Of a stretch of DNA of 64,000 bases, positions 35,912-48,012 are shown one piece after another. Source of the DNA: Osmia lignaria lignaria (taxonomy: Eukaryota > Arthropoda > Insecta > Hymenoptera > Megachilidae); NCBI RefSeq assembly GCF_051020975.1, contig NW_027478161.1:4960001-5024000 (forward strand), written 5' to 3'. Positions within the stretch are counted from its first letter, which is position 1. Each line of letters begins with the position of its first letter. The translations under genes were made by a program, and so were the position numbers. The notes beneath the pieces are model-generated. The model made no database searches and was not told the origin of the DNA. It saw only the letters and a list, made by a program, of their open reading frames with translations.

Positions 35912-37400
35912 TTGCAGATTTATCTCAAGGGAAGGGGCCTGACGGACATATTTCGAGATATTTCTTCTTCATGTTGTTCTTCTTCTGCACAGCTAAGCTG
36001 GAAGTGGCATTTGCAGCGCGCAATAGTGCAGAGTTATCTCAAAGAAAGGGGCCACGGTGTTTCTGTATCTCTGTTATGTTGGTGCGGCTTCGGAACTTTT
36101 AAATATCTTGATATATCTCGAGAACTACGCATCTTATCAAAAAATATCATACTATATAAAAAGTAGGAAACTTAATTCTCTACAAGAAAGGTCTCTTAAC
36201 ATTTTGCCATAGCTCGCTTCGTTTCCGAGATATTTGCAGATTTATCTCAAGGGAAGGGGCCTGACGGACATATTTCGAGATATTTCTTCTTCTTGTTGTT
36301 CTTCTTCTGCACAGCTAAGCTGGAAGTGGCATTTGCGGCTCGCACTAGTACACAGTTATCTCAAAGAAAGGGGCCACGGTGTTTCTGTATCTCTATTATG
36401 TTGGTGCGGCTTCGGAACTTTTAAATATCTCGATATATCTCGAAAACTACGCTTCTGATCAAAAAATATCATAGAACGTAAATTGTAGGAAACATTATTC
36501 TCTACAAAAAAGGTCTCTTAACATTTTGCCATAGCTCGCTTCGTTTCCGAGATATTTGCAGATTTATCTCAAGGGAAGGGTCCTGATGGACATATTTCGA
36601 GATATTTCTTCTTCTTGTTGTTCTTCTTCTGCACAGCTAAACTGGAAGTGGCATTTCCAGCTCGCAATCGTGCAGAGTTATCTCAAAGAAAGGGGCCACG
36701 GTGTTTCTGTATCTCTATTATGTTGGTGCGGCTTCGGAACTTTTAAATATCTTGATATATCTCGAGAACTACGCATCTGATCAAAAAATATCATAGAACA
36801 TAAAAAGTAGGAAACTTAATTCTCTACAAAAAAGGTCTCTTAACATTTTGCCATAGCTCGCTTCGTTTCCGAGATATTTGCAGATATATCTCAAGGGAAG
36901 GGTCCTGATGGACATATTTCGAGATATTTCTTCTTCTTGTTGTTCTTCTTCTGCACAGCTAAACTGGAAGTGGCATTTCCTGCTCGCAATCGTGCAGAGT
37001 TATCTCAAAGAGAGGGGCCACGGTGTTTCTGTATCTCTATTATGTTGGTGCGGCTTCGGAACTTTTAAATATCTTGATATATCTCGAGAACTACGCATCT
37101 GATCAAAAAATATCATACAACATAAAAAGTAGGAAACTTAATTCTCTACAAAAAAGGTCTCTTAACGTTTTGCAATAGCTCGCTTCGTTTCCGAGATATT
37201 TGCAGATTTATCTCAAGGAAAGGGTCCTGACGGACATATTTCGAGATATTTCTTCTTCTTGTTGTTCTTCTTCTGCACAGCTAAACTGGAAGTGGCATTT
37301 CCAACTCGCAATAGTGCAGAGTTATCCCAAAGAAAGGGGCCACGATGTTTCTGTATCTCTATTATGTTGGTGCGGCTTCGGAACTTTTAAATATCTCGAT
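35912..37400 (+). repeat. Satellite A block repeated 4,169 bp upstream, copy 2
   Basis: Same private variants as 31743-33240, in order. The offset is 13 x 322 - 17. The missing 17 bp equal the 15-bp deletion (34317 unit) plus the two 1-bp deletions lying between the copies, so the phases reconcile exactly. Confidence 0.8.
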
Positions 37401-38479
37401 ATATCTCGAAAACTACGCATCTGATCAAAAAATATCATAGAACATAAAAAGTAGGAAACATAATTCTCTACAAAAAAGGTCTCTTAACATTTTCCCATAG
37501 CTGGCATCGTTTCCGAGATATTTGCAGATTTAGCTCAAGGGAAGGTGCCTGACGACATATTCCGAGATATTTCGTCTTCTTGTTGTTCCTCTTCTGCACA
37601 GCTAAACTGGAAGTGGCATTTGCAGGTCGCAATAGTGCAGAGTTATCTCAAAGAAAGGGGCCACGGTGTTTCTGTATCTCTATTATGTTGGTGCGGCTTC
37701 GGAACTTTTAAATATCTCGATATATCTCGAAAACTACGCTTCTGATCAAAAAATATCAGAGAACGTAAATTGTAGGAAACATAATTCTCTACAAAAAGGT
37801 CTCTTAACATTTTGCCATAGCTCGCTTCGTTTCCGAGATATTTGCAGATTTATCTCAAGGGAAGGGGCCTGACGGACATATTTCGAGATATTTCTTCTTC
37901 TTGTTGTTCTTCTTCTGCACAGCTAAGCTGGAAGTGGCATTTGCAGCTCGCAATAGTGCAGAGTTATCTCAAAGAGAGGGGCCACGGTGTTTCTGTATCT
38001 CTATTATGTTGGTGCAGCTTCGGAACTTTTAAATATCTTGATATATCTCGAGAACTACGCATCTGATCAAAAAATATCATACTACATAAAAAGTAGGAAA
38101 CTTAATTCTCTACAAGAAAGGTCTCTTAACATTTTGCCATAGCTCGCTTCGTTTCCGAGATATTTGCAGATTTATCTCAAGGGAAGGGGCCTGACGGACA
38201 TATTTCGAGATATTTCTTCTTCTTGTTGTTCTTCTTCTGCACAGCTAAGCTGGAAGTGGCATTTGCGGCTCGCACTAGTACACAGTTATCTCAAAGAAAG
38301 GGGCCACGGTGTTTCTGTATCTCTATTGTGTTGGTGCGGCTTCGGAACTTTTAAATATCTCGATATATCTCGAAAACTACGCTTCTGATCAAAAAATGTC
38401 ATAGAACGTAAATTGTAGGAAACATTATTCTCTACAAAAAAGGTCTCTTAACATTTTACCATAGCTCGCTTCGTTTCCG

Positions 38480-40785
38480 AGATATTTGCAGATTTATCTC
38501 AAGGGAAGGGTCCTGATGGACATATTTCGAGATATTTCTTCTTCTTGTTGTTCTTCTTCTGCACAGCTAAACTGGAAGTGGCATTTCCAGCTCGCAATCG
38601 TGCAGAGTTATCTCAAAGAAAGGGGCCACGGTGTTTCTGTATCTCTATTATGTTGGTGCGGCTTCGGAACTTTTAAATATCTTGATATATCTCGAGAACT
38701 ACGGCTCTGATCGAAAAATATCATAGAACATAAAAAGTAGGAAACTTAATTCTCTACAAAAAAGGTCTCTTAACATTTTGCCATAGCTCGCTTCGTTTCC
38801 GAGATATTTGCAGATTTATCTCAAGGGAAGGGGCCTGACGGACATATTTCGAGATATTTCTTCTTCTTGTTGTTCTTCTTCTGCACAGCTAAGCTGGAAG
38901 TGGCATTTGCAGCGCGCAATAGTGCAGAGTTATCTCAAAGAAAGGGGCCACGGTGTTTCTGTATCTCTGTTATGTTGGTGCGGCTTCGGAACTTTTAAAT
39001 ATCTTGATATATCTCGAGAACTACGCATCTGATCAAAAAATATCATACTACATAAAAAGTAGGAAACTTAATTCTCTACAAGAAAGGTCTCTAAACATTT
39101 TGCCATGGCTCGCTTCGTTTCCGAGATATTTGCAGATTTATCTCAAGGGAAGGGGCCTGACGGACATATTTCGAGATATTTCTTCTTCTTGTTGTTCTTC
39201 TTCTGCACAGCTAAGCTGGAAGTGGCATTTGCAGCTCGCAATAGTGCAGAGTTATCTCAAAGAGAGGGGCCACGGTGTTTCTGTATCTCTATTATGTTGG
39301 TGCAGCTTCGGAACTTTTAAATATCTTGATATATCTCGAGAACTACGCATCTGATCAAAAAATATCATACTACATAAAAAGTAGGAAACTTAATTCTCTA
39401 CAAGAGAGGTCTCTAAACATTTTGCCATAGCTCGCTTCGTTTCCGAGATATTTGCAGATTTATCTCAAGGGAAGGGGCCTGACGGACATATTTCGAGATA
39501 TTTCTTCTTCTTGTTGTTCTTCTTCTGCACAGCTAAGCGGGAAGTGGCATTTGCAGCTCGCAATAGTGCAGAGTTATCTCAAAGAGAGGGGCCACGGTGT
39601 TTGTGTATCTCTATTATGTTGGTGCGGCTGCGGAACTTTTAGATATCTTGATATATCTCGAGAACTACGTATCTGATCAAAAACTATCATAGAAGATAAA
39701 AAGTAGGAAACTTAATTCTCTACAAAAAAGGTCTCTTAACATTTCGCCATAGCTCGCTTCGTTTCCGAGATATTTGCAGATTTATCTCAAGGGAAGGGGC
39801 CTGTCGGACATATTTCGAGATATTTCTTCTTCTTGTTGTTCTTCTTCTGCACAGCTAAACTGGAAGTGGCATTTACAGCTCGCAATAGTGCAGAGTTATC
39901 TCAAAGAAAGGGGCCACGGTGTTTCTGTATCTCTATTATGTTGGTGCGGCTTCGGAACTTTTAAATATCTCGATATATCTCGAAAACTACGCTTCTGATC
40001 AAAAAATATCATAGAACATAAATTGTAGGAAACATAACTCTCTACAAAAAAGGTCTCTTAACATTTTGCCGTAGCTCGCTTCGTTTCCGAGATATTTGCA
40101 GATATATCTCAAGGGAAGGGGCCTGACGGACATATTTCGAGATATTTCTTCTTCTTGTTGTTCTTCTTCTGCACAGCTAAGCTGGAAGTGGCATTTGCAG
40201 CTCGCAATAGTGCAGAGTTATCTCAAAGAGAGGGGCCACGGTGTTTCTGTATCTCTATTATGTTGGTGCGGCTTCGGAACGTTTAAATATCTTGATATAT
40301 CTCGAGAACTACGCATCTGATCAAAAAATATCATACTACATAAAAAGTAGGAAACTTAATTCTCTACAAGAGAGGTCTCTAAACATTTTGCCATAGCTCG
40401 CTTCGTTTCCGAGATATTTGCAGATTTATCTCAAGGGAAGGGGCCTGACGGACATATTTCGAGATATTTCTTCTTCTTGTTGTTCTTCTTCTGCACAGCT
40501 AAGCTGGAAGTGGCATTTGCAGCTCGCAATAGTGCAGAGTTATCTCAAAGAGGGGGGCCACGGTGTTTCTGTATCTCTATTATGTTGGTGCGGCTTCGGA
40601 ACTTTTAGATATCTTGATATATCTCGAGAACTACGCATCTGATCAAAAAATATCATAGAAGATAAAAAGTAGGAAACTTAATTCTCTACAAAAATGGTCT
40701 CTTAACATTTCGCCATAGCTCGCTTCGTTTCCGAGATATTTGCAGATTTATCTCAAGGGAAGGGGCCTGTCGGACATATTTCGAG
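38480..40785 (+). repeat. Satellite A 7-unit block with 3,542-bp period, copy 1
   Basis: Nested in the 31-unit repeat. The run GGGTCCTGATGG, ACGGCTCTGATCG, TTTGCCATGGC, CTAAGCGGGAAG, TTTGTGTATCTC, GGCTGCGGAAC and GCCTGTCGGAC recurs from 42022 at 3,542 bp (11 x 322). The copies differ at CTTCTTCTGC versus CTTGTTCTGC (43072) and ACGTATCTG versus ACGCATCTG (43208). Confidence 0.85.
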
Positions 40786-42021
40786 ATATTTCTTCTTCTT
40801 GTTGTTCTTCTTCTGCACAGCTAAGCTGGAAGTGGCATTTGCGGCTCGCACTAGTGCAGAGTTATCTCAAAGAAAGGGGCCACGGTGTTTCTGTATCTCT
40901 ATTATGTTGGTGCGGCTTCGGAACTTTTAAATATCTTGATATATCTCGAGAACTACGCCTCTGATCGAAAAATATGATAGAACATAAAAAGTAGGAAACT
41001 TAATTCTCTACAAAAAAGGTCTCTTAACATTTTTCCATAGCTCGCTTCGTTTCCGAGATCTTTGCAGGTTTATCTCAGGGGAAGGGGCCTGACGGACATA
41101 TTTCGAGATATTTCTTCTTCTTGTTGTTCTTCTTCTGCACAGCTAAGCTGGAAGTGGCATTTGCAGCGCGCAATAGTGCAGAGTTACCTCAAAGAAAGGG
41201 GCCACGGTGTTTCTGTATCTCTGTTATGTTGGTGCGGCTTCGGAACTTTTAAATATCTTGATATATCTCGAGAACTACGCATCTGATCAAAAAATATCAT
41301 ACTACATAAAAAGTAGGAAACTTAATTCTCTACAAGAAAGGTCTCTTAACATTTTGCCATAGCTCGCTTCGTTTCCGAGATATTTGCAGATTTATCTCAA
41401 GGGAAGGGGCCTGACGGACATATTTCGAGATATTTCTTCTTCTTGTTGTTCTTCTTCTGCACAGCTAAGCTGGAAGTGGCATTTGCGGCTCGCACTAGTA
41501 CACAGTTATCTCAAAGAAAGGGGCCACGGTGTTTCTGTATCTCTATTATGTTGGTGCGGCTTCGGAACTTTTAAATATCTCGATATATCTCGAAAACTAC
41601 GCTTCTGATCAAAAAATATCATAGAACATAAATTGTAGGAAACATAATTCTCTACAAAAAACGTCTCTTAACATTTTGCCATAGCTCGCTTCGTTTCCGA
41701 GATATTTGCAGATATATCCCAAGGGAAGGGGCCTGACGGACATATTTCGAGATATTTCTTCTTCTTGTTGTTCTTCTTCTGCACAGCTAAGCTGGAAGTG
41801 GCATTTGCAGGTCGCAATAGTGCAGAGTTATCTCAAAGAAAGGGGCCACGGTGTTTCTGTATCTCTATTATGTTGGTGCGGCTTCGGAACTTTTAAATAT
41901 CTCGATATATCTCGAAAACTACGCTTCTGATCAAAAAATATCATAGAACGTAAATTGTAGGAAACATTATTCTCTACAAAAAAGGTCTCTTAACATTTTG
42001 CCATAGCTCGCTTCGTTCGCG

Positions 42022-44327
42022 AGATATTTGCAGATTTATCTCAAGGGAAGGGTCCTGATGGACATATTTCGAGATATTTCTTCTTCTTGTTGTTCTTCTT
42101 CTGCACAGCTAAACTGGAAGTGGCATTTCCAGCTCGCAATCGTGCAGAGTTATCTCAAAGAAAGGGGCCACGGTGTTTCTGTATCTCTATTATGTTGGTG
42201 CGGCTTCGGAACTTTTAAATATCTTGATATATCTCGAGAACTACGGCTCTGATCGAAAAATATCATAGAACATAAAAAGTAGGAAACTTAATTCTCTACA
42301 AAAAAGGTCTCTTAACATTTTGCCATAGCTCGCTTCGTTTCCGAGATATTTGCAGATTTATCTCAAGGGAAGGGGCCTGACGGACATATTTCGAGATATT
42401 TCTTCTTCTTGTTGTTCTTCTTCTGCACAGCTAAGCTGGAAGTGGCATTTGCAGCGCGCAATAGTGCAGAGTTATCTCAAAGAAAGGGGCCACGGTGTTT
42501 CTGTATCTCTGTTATGTTGGTGCGGCTTCGGAACTTTTAAATATCTTGATATATCTCGAGAACTACGCATCTGATCAAAAAATATCATACTACATAAAAA
42601 GTAGGAAACTTAATTCTCTACAAGAAAGGTCTCTAAACATTTTGCCATGGCTCGCTTCGTTTCCGAGATATTTGCAGATTTATCTCAAGGGAAGGGGCCT
42701 GACGGACATATTTCGAGATATTTCTTCTTCTTGTTGTTCTTCTTCTGCACAGCTAAGCTGGAAGTGGCATTTGCAGCTCGCAATAGTGCAGAGTTATCTC
42801 AAAGAGAGGGGCCACGGTGTTTCTGTATCTCTATTATGTTGGTGCAGCTTCGGAACTTTTAAATATCTTGATATATCTCGAGAACTACGCATCTGATCAA
42901 AAAATATCATACTACATAAAAAGTAGGAAACTTAATTCTCTACAAGAGAGGTCTCTAAACATTTTGCCATAGCTCGCTTCGTTTCCGAGATATTTGCAGA
43001 TTTATCTCAAGGGAAGGGGCCTGACGGACATATTTCGAGATATTTCTTCTTCTTGTTGTTCTTGTTCTGCACAGCTAAGCGGGAAGTGGCATTTGCAGCT
43101 CGCAATAGTGCAGAGTTATCTCAAAGAGAGGGGCCACGGTGTTTGTGTATCTCTATTATGTTGGTGCGGCTGCGGAACTTTTAGATATCTTGATATATCT
43201 CGAGAACTACGCATCTGATCAAAAACTATCATAGAAGATAAAAAGTAGGAAACTTAATTCTCTACAAAAAAGGTCTCTTAACATTTCGCCATAGCTCGCT
43301 TCGTTTCCGAGATATTTGCAGATTTATCTCAAGGGAAGGGGCCTGTCGGACATATTTCGAGATATTTCTTCTTCTTGTTGTTCTTCTTCTGCACAGCTAA
43401 ACTGGAAGTGGCATTTACAGCTCGCAATAGTGCAGAGTTATCTCAAAGAAAGGGGCCACGGTGTTTCTGTATCTCTATTATGTTGGTGCGGCTTCGGAAC
43501 TTTTAAATATCTCGATATATCTCGAAAACTACGCTTCTGATCAAAAAATATCATAGAACATAAATTGTAGGAAACATAACTCTCTACAAAAAAGGTCTCT
43601 TAACATTTTGCCGTAGCTCGCTTCGTTTCCGAGATATTTGCAGATATATCTCAAGGGAAGGGGCCTGACGGACATATTTCGAGATATTTCTTCTTCTTGT
43701 TGTTCTTCTTCTGCACAGCTAAGCTGGAAGTGGCATTTGCAGCTCGCAATAGTGCAGAGTTATCTCAAAGAGAGGGGCCACGGTGTTTCTGTATCTCTAT
43801 TATGTTGGTGCGGCTTCGGAACGTTTAAATATCTTGATATATCTCGAGAACTACGCATCTGATCAAAAAATATCATACTACATAAAAAGTAGGAAACTTA
43901 ATTCTCTACAAGAGAGGTCTCTAAACATTTTGCCATAGCTCGCTTCGTTTCCGAGATATTTGCAGATTTATCTCAAGGGAAGGGGCCTGACGGACATATT
44001 TCGAGATATTTCTTCTTCTTGTTGTTCTTCTTCTGCACAGCTAAGCTGGAAGTGGCATTTGCAGCTCGCAATAGTGCAGAGTTATCTCAAAGAGAGGGGC
44101 CACGGTGTTTCTGTATCTCTATTATGTTGGTGCGGCTTCGGAACTTTTAGATATCTTGATATATCTCGAGAACTACGCATCTGATCAAAAAATATCATAG
44201 AAGATAAAAAGTAGGAAACTTAATTCTCTACAAAAATGGTCTCTTAACATTTCGCCATAGCTCGCTTCGTTTCCGAGATATTTGCAGATTTATCTCAAGG
44301 GAAGGGGCCTGTCGGACATATTTCGAT
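42022..44327 (+). repeat. Satellite A 7-unit block with 3,542-bp period, copy 2
   Basis: Matches 38480-40785. Both blocks, with their private differences intact, are carried into the downstream 9,982-bp copy (48462 and 52004 onward). This block duplication therefore predates the 31-unit duplication. Confidence 0.85.
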
Positions 44328-47300
44328 ATATTTCTTCTTCTTGTTGTTCTTCTTCTGCACAGCTAAACTGGAAGTGGCATTTACAGCTCGCAATAGTGCA
44401 GAGTTATCTCAAAGAAAGGGGCCACGGTGTTTCTGTATCTCTATTATGTTGGTGCGGCTTCGGAACTTTTAAATATCTCGAGATATCTCGAAAACTACGC
44501 TTCTGATCAAAAAATATCATAGAACATAAATTGTAGGAAACATAACTCTCTACAAAAAAGGTCTCTTAACATTTTGCCGTAGCTCGCTTCGTTTCCGAGA
44601 TATTTGCAGATATATCTCAAGGGAAGGGGCCTGACGGACATATTTCGAGATATTTCTTCTTCTTGTTGTTCTTCTTCTGCACAGCTAAGCTGGAAGTGGC
44701 ATTTGCAGCTCGCAATAGTGCAGAGTTATCTCAAAGAGAGGGGCCACGGTGTTTCTGTATCTCTATTATGTTGGTGCGGCTTCGGAACGTTTAAATATCT
44801 TGATATATCTCGAGAACTACGCATCTGATCAAAAAATATCATACTACATAAAAAGTAGGAAACTTAATTCTCTACAAGAGAGGTCTCTAAACATTTTGCC
44901 ATAGCTCGCTTCGTTTCCGAGATATTTGCAGATTTATCTCAAGGGAAGGGGCCTGACGGACATATTTCGAGATATTTCTTCTTCTTGTTGTTCTTCTTCT
45001 GCACAGCTAAGCTGGAAGTGGCATTTGCAGCTCGCAATAGTGCAGAGTTATCTCAAAGAGAGGGGCCACGGTGTTTCTGTATCTCTATTATGTTGGTGCG
45101 GCTTCGGAACTTTTAGATATCTTGATATATCTCGAGAACTACGCATCTGATCAAAAAATATCATAGAAGATAAAAAGTAGGAAACTTAATTCTCTACAAA
45201 AATGGTCTCTTAACATTTCGCCATAGCTCGCTTCGTTTCCGAGATATTTGCAGATTTATCTCAAGGGAAGGGGCCTGTCGGACATATTTCGAGATATTTC
45301 TTCTTCTTGTTGTTCTTCTTCTGCACAGCTAAGCTGGAAGTGGCATTTGCGGCTCGCACTAGTGCAGAGTTATCTCAAAGAAAGGGGCCACGGTGTTTCT
45401 GTATCTCTATTATGTTGGTGCGGCTTCGGAACTTTTAAATATCTTGATATATCTCGAGAACTACGCCTCTGATCGAAAAGTATGATAGAACATAAAAAGT
45501 AGGAAACTTAATTCTCTACAAAAAAGGTCTCTTAATATTTTGCCATAGCTCGCTTCGTTTCCGAGATCTTTGCAGATTTATCTCAGGGGAAGGGGCCTGA
45601 CGGACATATTTCGAGATATTTCTTCTTCTTGTTGTTCTTCTTCTGCACAGCTAAGCTGGAAGTGGCATTTGCAGCGCGCAATAGTGCAGAGTTATCTCAA
45701 AGAAAGGGGCCACGGTGTTTCTGTATCTCTGTTATGTTGGTGCGGCTTCGGAACTTTTAAATATCTTGATATATCTCGAGAACTGCGCATCTGATCAAAA
45801 AATATCATACTACATAAAAAGTAGGAAACTTAATTCTCTACAAGAGAGGTCTCTAAATATTTTGCCATAGCTCGCTTCGTTTCCGAGATATTTGCAGATT
45901 TATCTCAAGGGAAGGGGCCTGACGGACATATTTCGAGATATTTCTTCTTCTTGTTGTTCTTCTTCTGCACAGCTAAGCTGGAAGTGGCATTTGCAGCTCG
46001 CAATAGTGCAGAGTTATCTCAAAGAGAGGGGCCACGGTGTTTCTGTATCTCTATTATGTTGGTGCGGCTTCGGAACTTTTAGATATCTTGATATATCTCG
46101 AGAACTACGCATCTGATCAAAAAATATCATAGAAGACAAAAAGTAGGAAACTTAATTCTCTACAAAAAAGGTCTCTTAACATTTCGCCATAGCTCGCTTC
46201 GTTTCCGAGATATTTGCAGATTTATCTCAAGGGAAGGGGCCTGTCGGACATATTTCGAGATATTTCTTCTTCTTGTTGTTCTTCTTCTGCACAGCTAAGC
46301 TGGAAGTGGCATTTGCGGCTCGCACTAGTGCAGAGTTATCTCAAAGAAAGGGGCCACGGTGTCTCTGTATCTCTATTATGTTGGTGCGGCTTCGGAACTT
46401 TTAAATATCTCGATATATCTCGAAAATTACGCTTCTGATCAAAAAATATCATAGAACATAAATTGTAGGAAACATAATTCTCTACAAAAAAGGTCTCTTA
46501 ACATTTTGCCGTAGCTCGCTTCGTTTCCGAGATATTTGCAGATATATCTCAAGGGAAGGGGCCTGACGGACATATTTCGAGATATTTCTTCTTCTTGTTG
46601 TTCTTCTTCTGCACAGCTAAGCTGGAAGTGGCATTTGCAGCTCGCAATAGTGCAGAGTTATCTCAAAGAGAGGGGCCACGGTGTTTCTGTATCTCTATTA
46701 TGTTGGTGCGGCTTCGGAACTTTTAGATATCTTGATATATCTCGAGAACTACGCATCTGATCAAAAAATATCATAGAAGATAAAAAGTAGGAAACTTAAT
46801 TCTCTACAAAAATGGTCTCTTAACATTTCGCCATAGCTCGCTTCGTTTCCGAGATATTTGCAGATTTATCTCAAGGGAAGGGGCCTGTCGGACATATTTC
46901 GAGATATTTCTTCTTCTTGTTGTTCTTCTTCTGCACAGCTAAGCTGGAAGTGGCATTTGCGGCTCGCACTAGTGCAGAGTTATCTCAAAGAAAGGGGCCA
47001 CGGTGTTTCTGTATCTCTATTATGTTGGTGCGGCTTCGGAACTTTTAAATATCTTGATATATCTCGAGAACTACGCCTCTGATCGAAAAATATGATAGAA
47101 CATAAAAAGTAGGAAACTTAATTCTCTACAAAAAACGTCTCTTAACATTTTGCCATAGCTCGCTTCGTTTCCGAGATATTCGCAGATACATCTCAAGGGA
47201 AGGGGCCTGACGGACATATTTCGAGATATTTCTTCTTCTTGTTGTTCTTCTTCTGCACAGCTAAACTGGAAGTGGCATTTACAGCTCGCAATAGTGCAGA

Positions 47301-48012
47301 GTTATCTCAAAGAAAGGGGCCACGGTGTTTCTGTATCTCTATTATGTTGTTGCGGCTTCGGAACTTTTAAATATCTTGATATATCTCGAGAACTACGCCT
47401 CTGATCGAAAAATATCATAGAACATAAAAAGTAGGAAACTTAATTCTCTACAAAAAAGGTCTCTTAACATTTTGCCATAGCTCGCTTCGTTTCCGAGATA
47501 TTTGCAGATACACCTCAAGGGAAGGGGCCTGACGGACATATTTCGAGATATTTCTTCTTCTTGTTGTTCTTCTTCTGCACAGCTAAACTGGAAGTGGCAT
47601 TTACAGCTCGCAATAGTGCAGAGTTATCTCAAAGAAAGGGGCCACGGTGTTTCTGTATCTCTATTATGTTGGTGCGGCTTCGGAACTTTTAAATATCTCG
47701 ATATATCTCGAAAACTACGCTTCTGATCAAAAAATATCATAGAACATAAATTGTAGGAAACATAACTCTCTACAAAAAAGGTCTCTTAACATTTTGCCGT
47801 AGCTCGCTTCGTTTCCGAGATATTTGCAGATATATCTCAAGGGAAGGGGCCTGACGGACATATTTCGAGATATTTCTTCTTCTTGTTGTTCTTCTTCTGC
47901 ACAGCTAAGCTGGAAGTGGCATTTGCAGCTCGCAATAGTGCAGAGTTATCTCAAAGAGAGGGGCCACGGTGTTTCTGTATCTCTATTATGTTGGTGCGGC
48001 TTCGGAACGTTT

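Larger units (their letters stand above)
38031..48012 (+). repeat. Satellite A 31-unit higher-order repeat, 9,982 bp, copy 1
   Basis: Rare variants in this stretch recur exactly 9,982 bp (31 x 322) downstream: CTATTGTGTTGG (38325), AAAAAATGTCATAG (38391), TTTGCCATGGCTCG (39100), GAACTACGTATCTG (39662), AAGAGGGGGGCC (40549), ATTTTTCCATAG (41028), CGTTCGCGAG (42015), TTCGATATATTTC (44323), GTGTCTCTGTATC (46360), ATGTTGTTGCGG (47344). I found no difference between the copies at any site compared. Confidence 0.92.

Noticed and set aside
38953..39354. 133-codon ATG frame, present four times (38953, 42495, 48935, 52477)
   Set aside because: It crosses a unit boundary in satellite A and exists only because a local substitution removed a stop. 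The four copies are accounted for by the 3,542-bp and 9,982-bp duplications.
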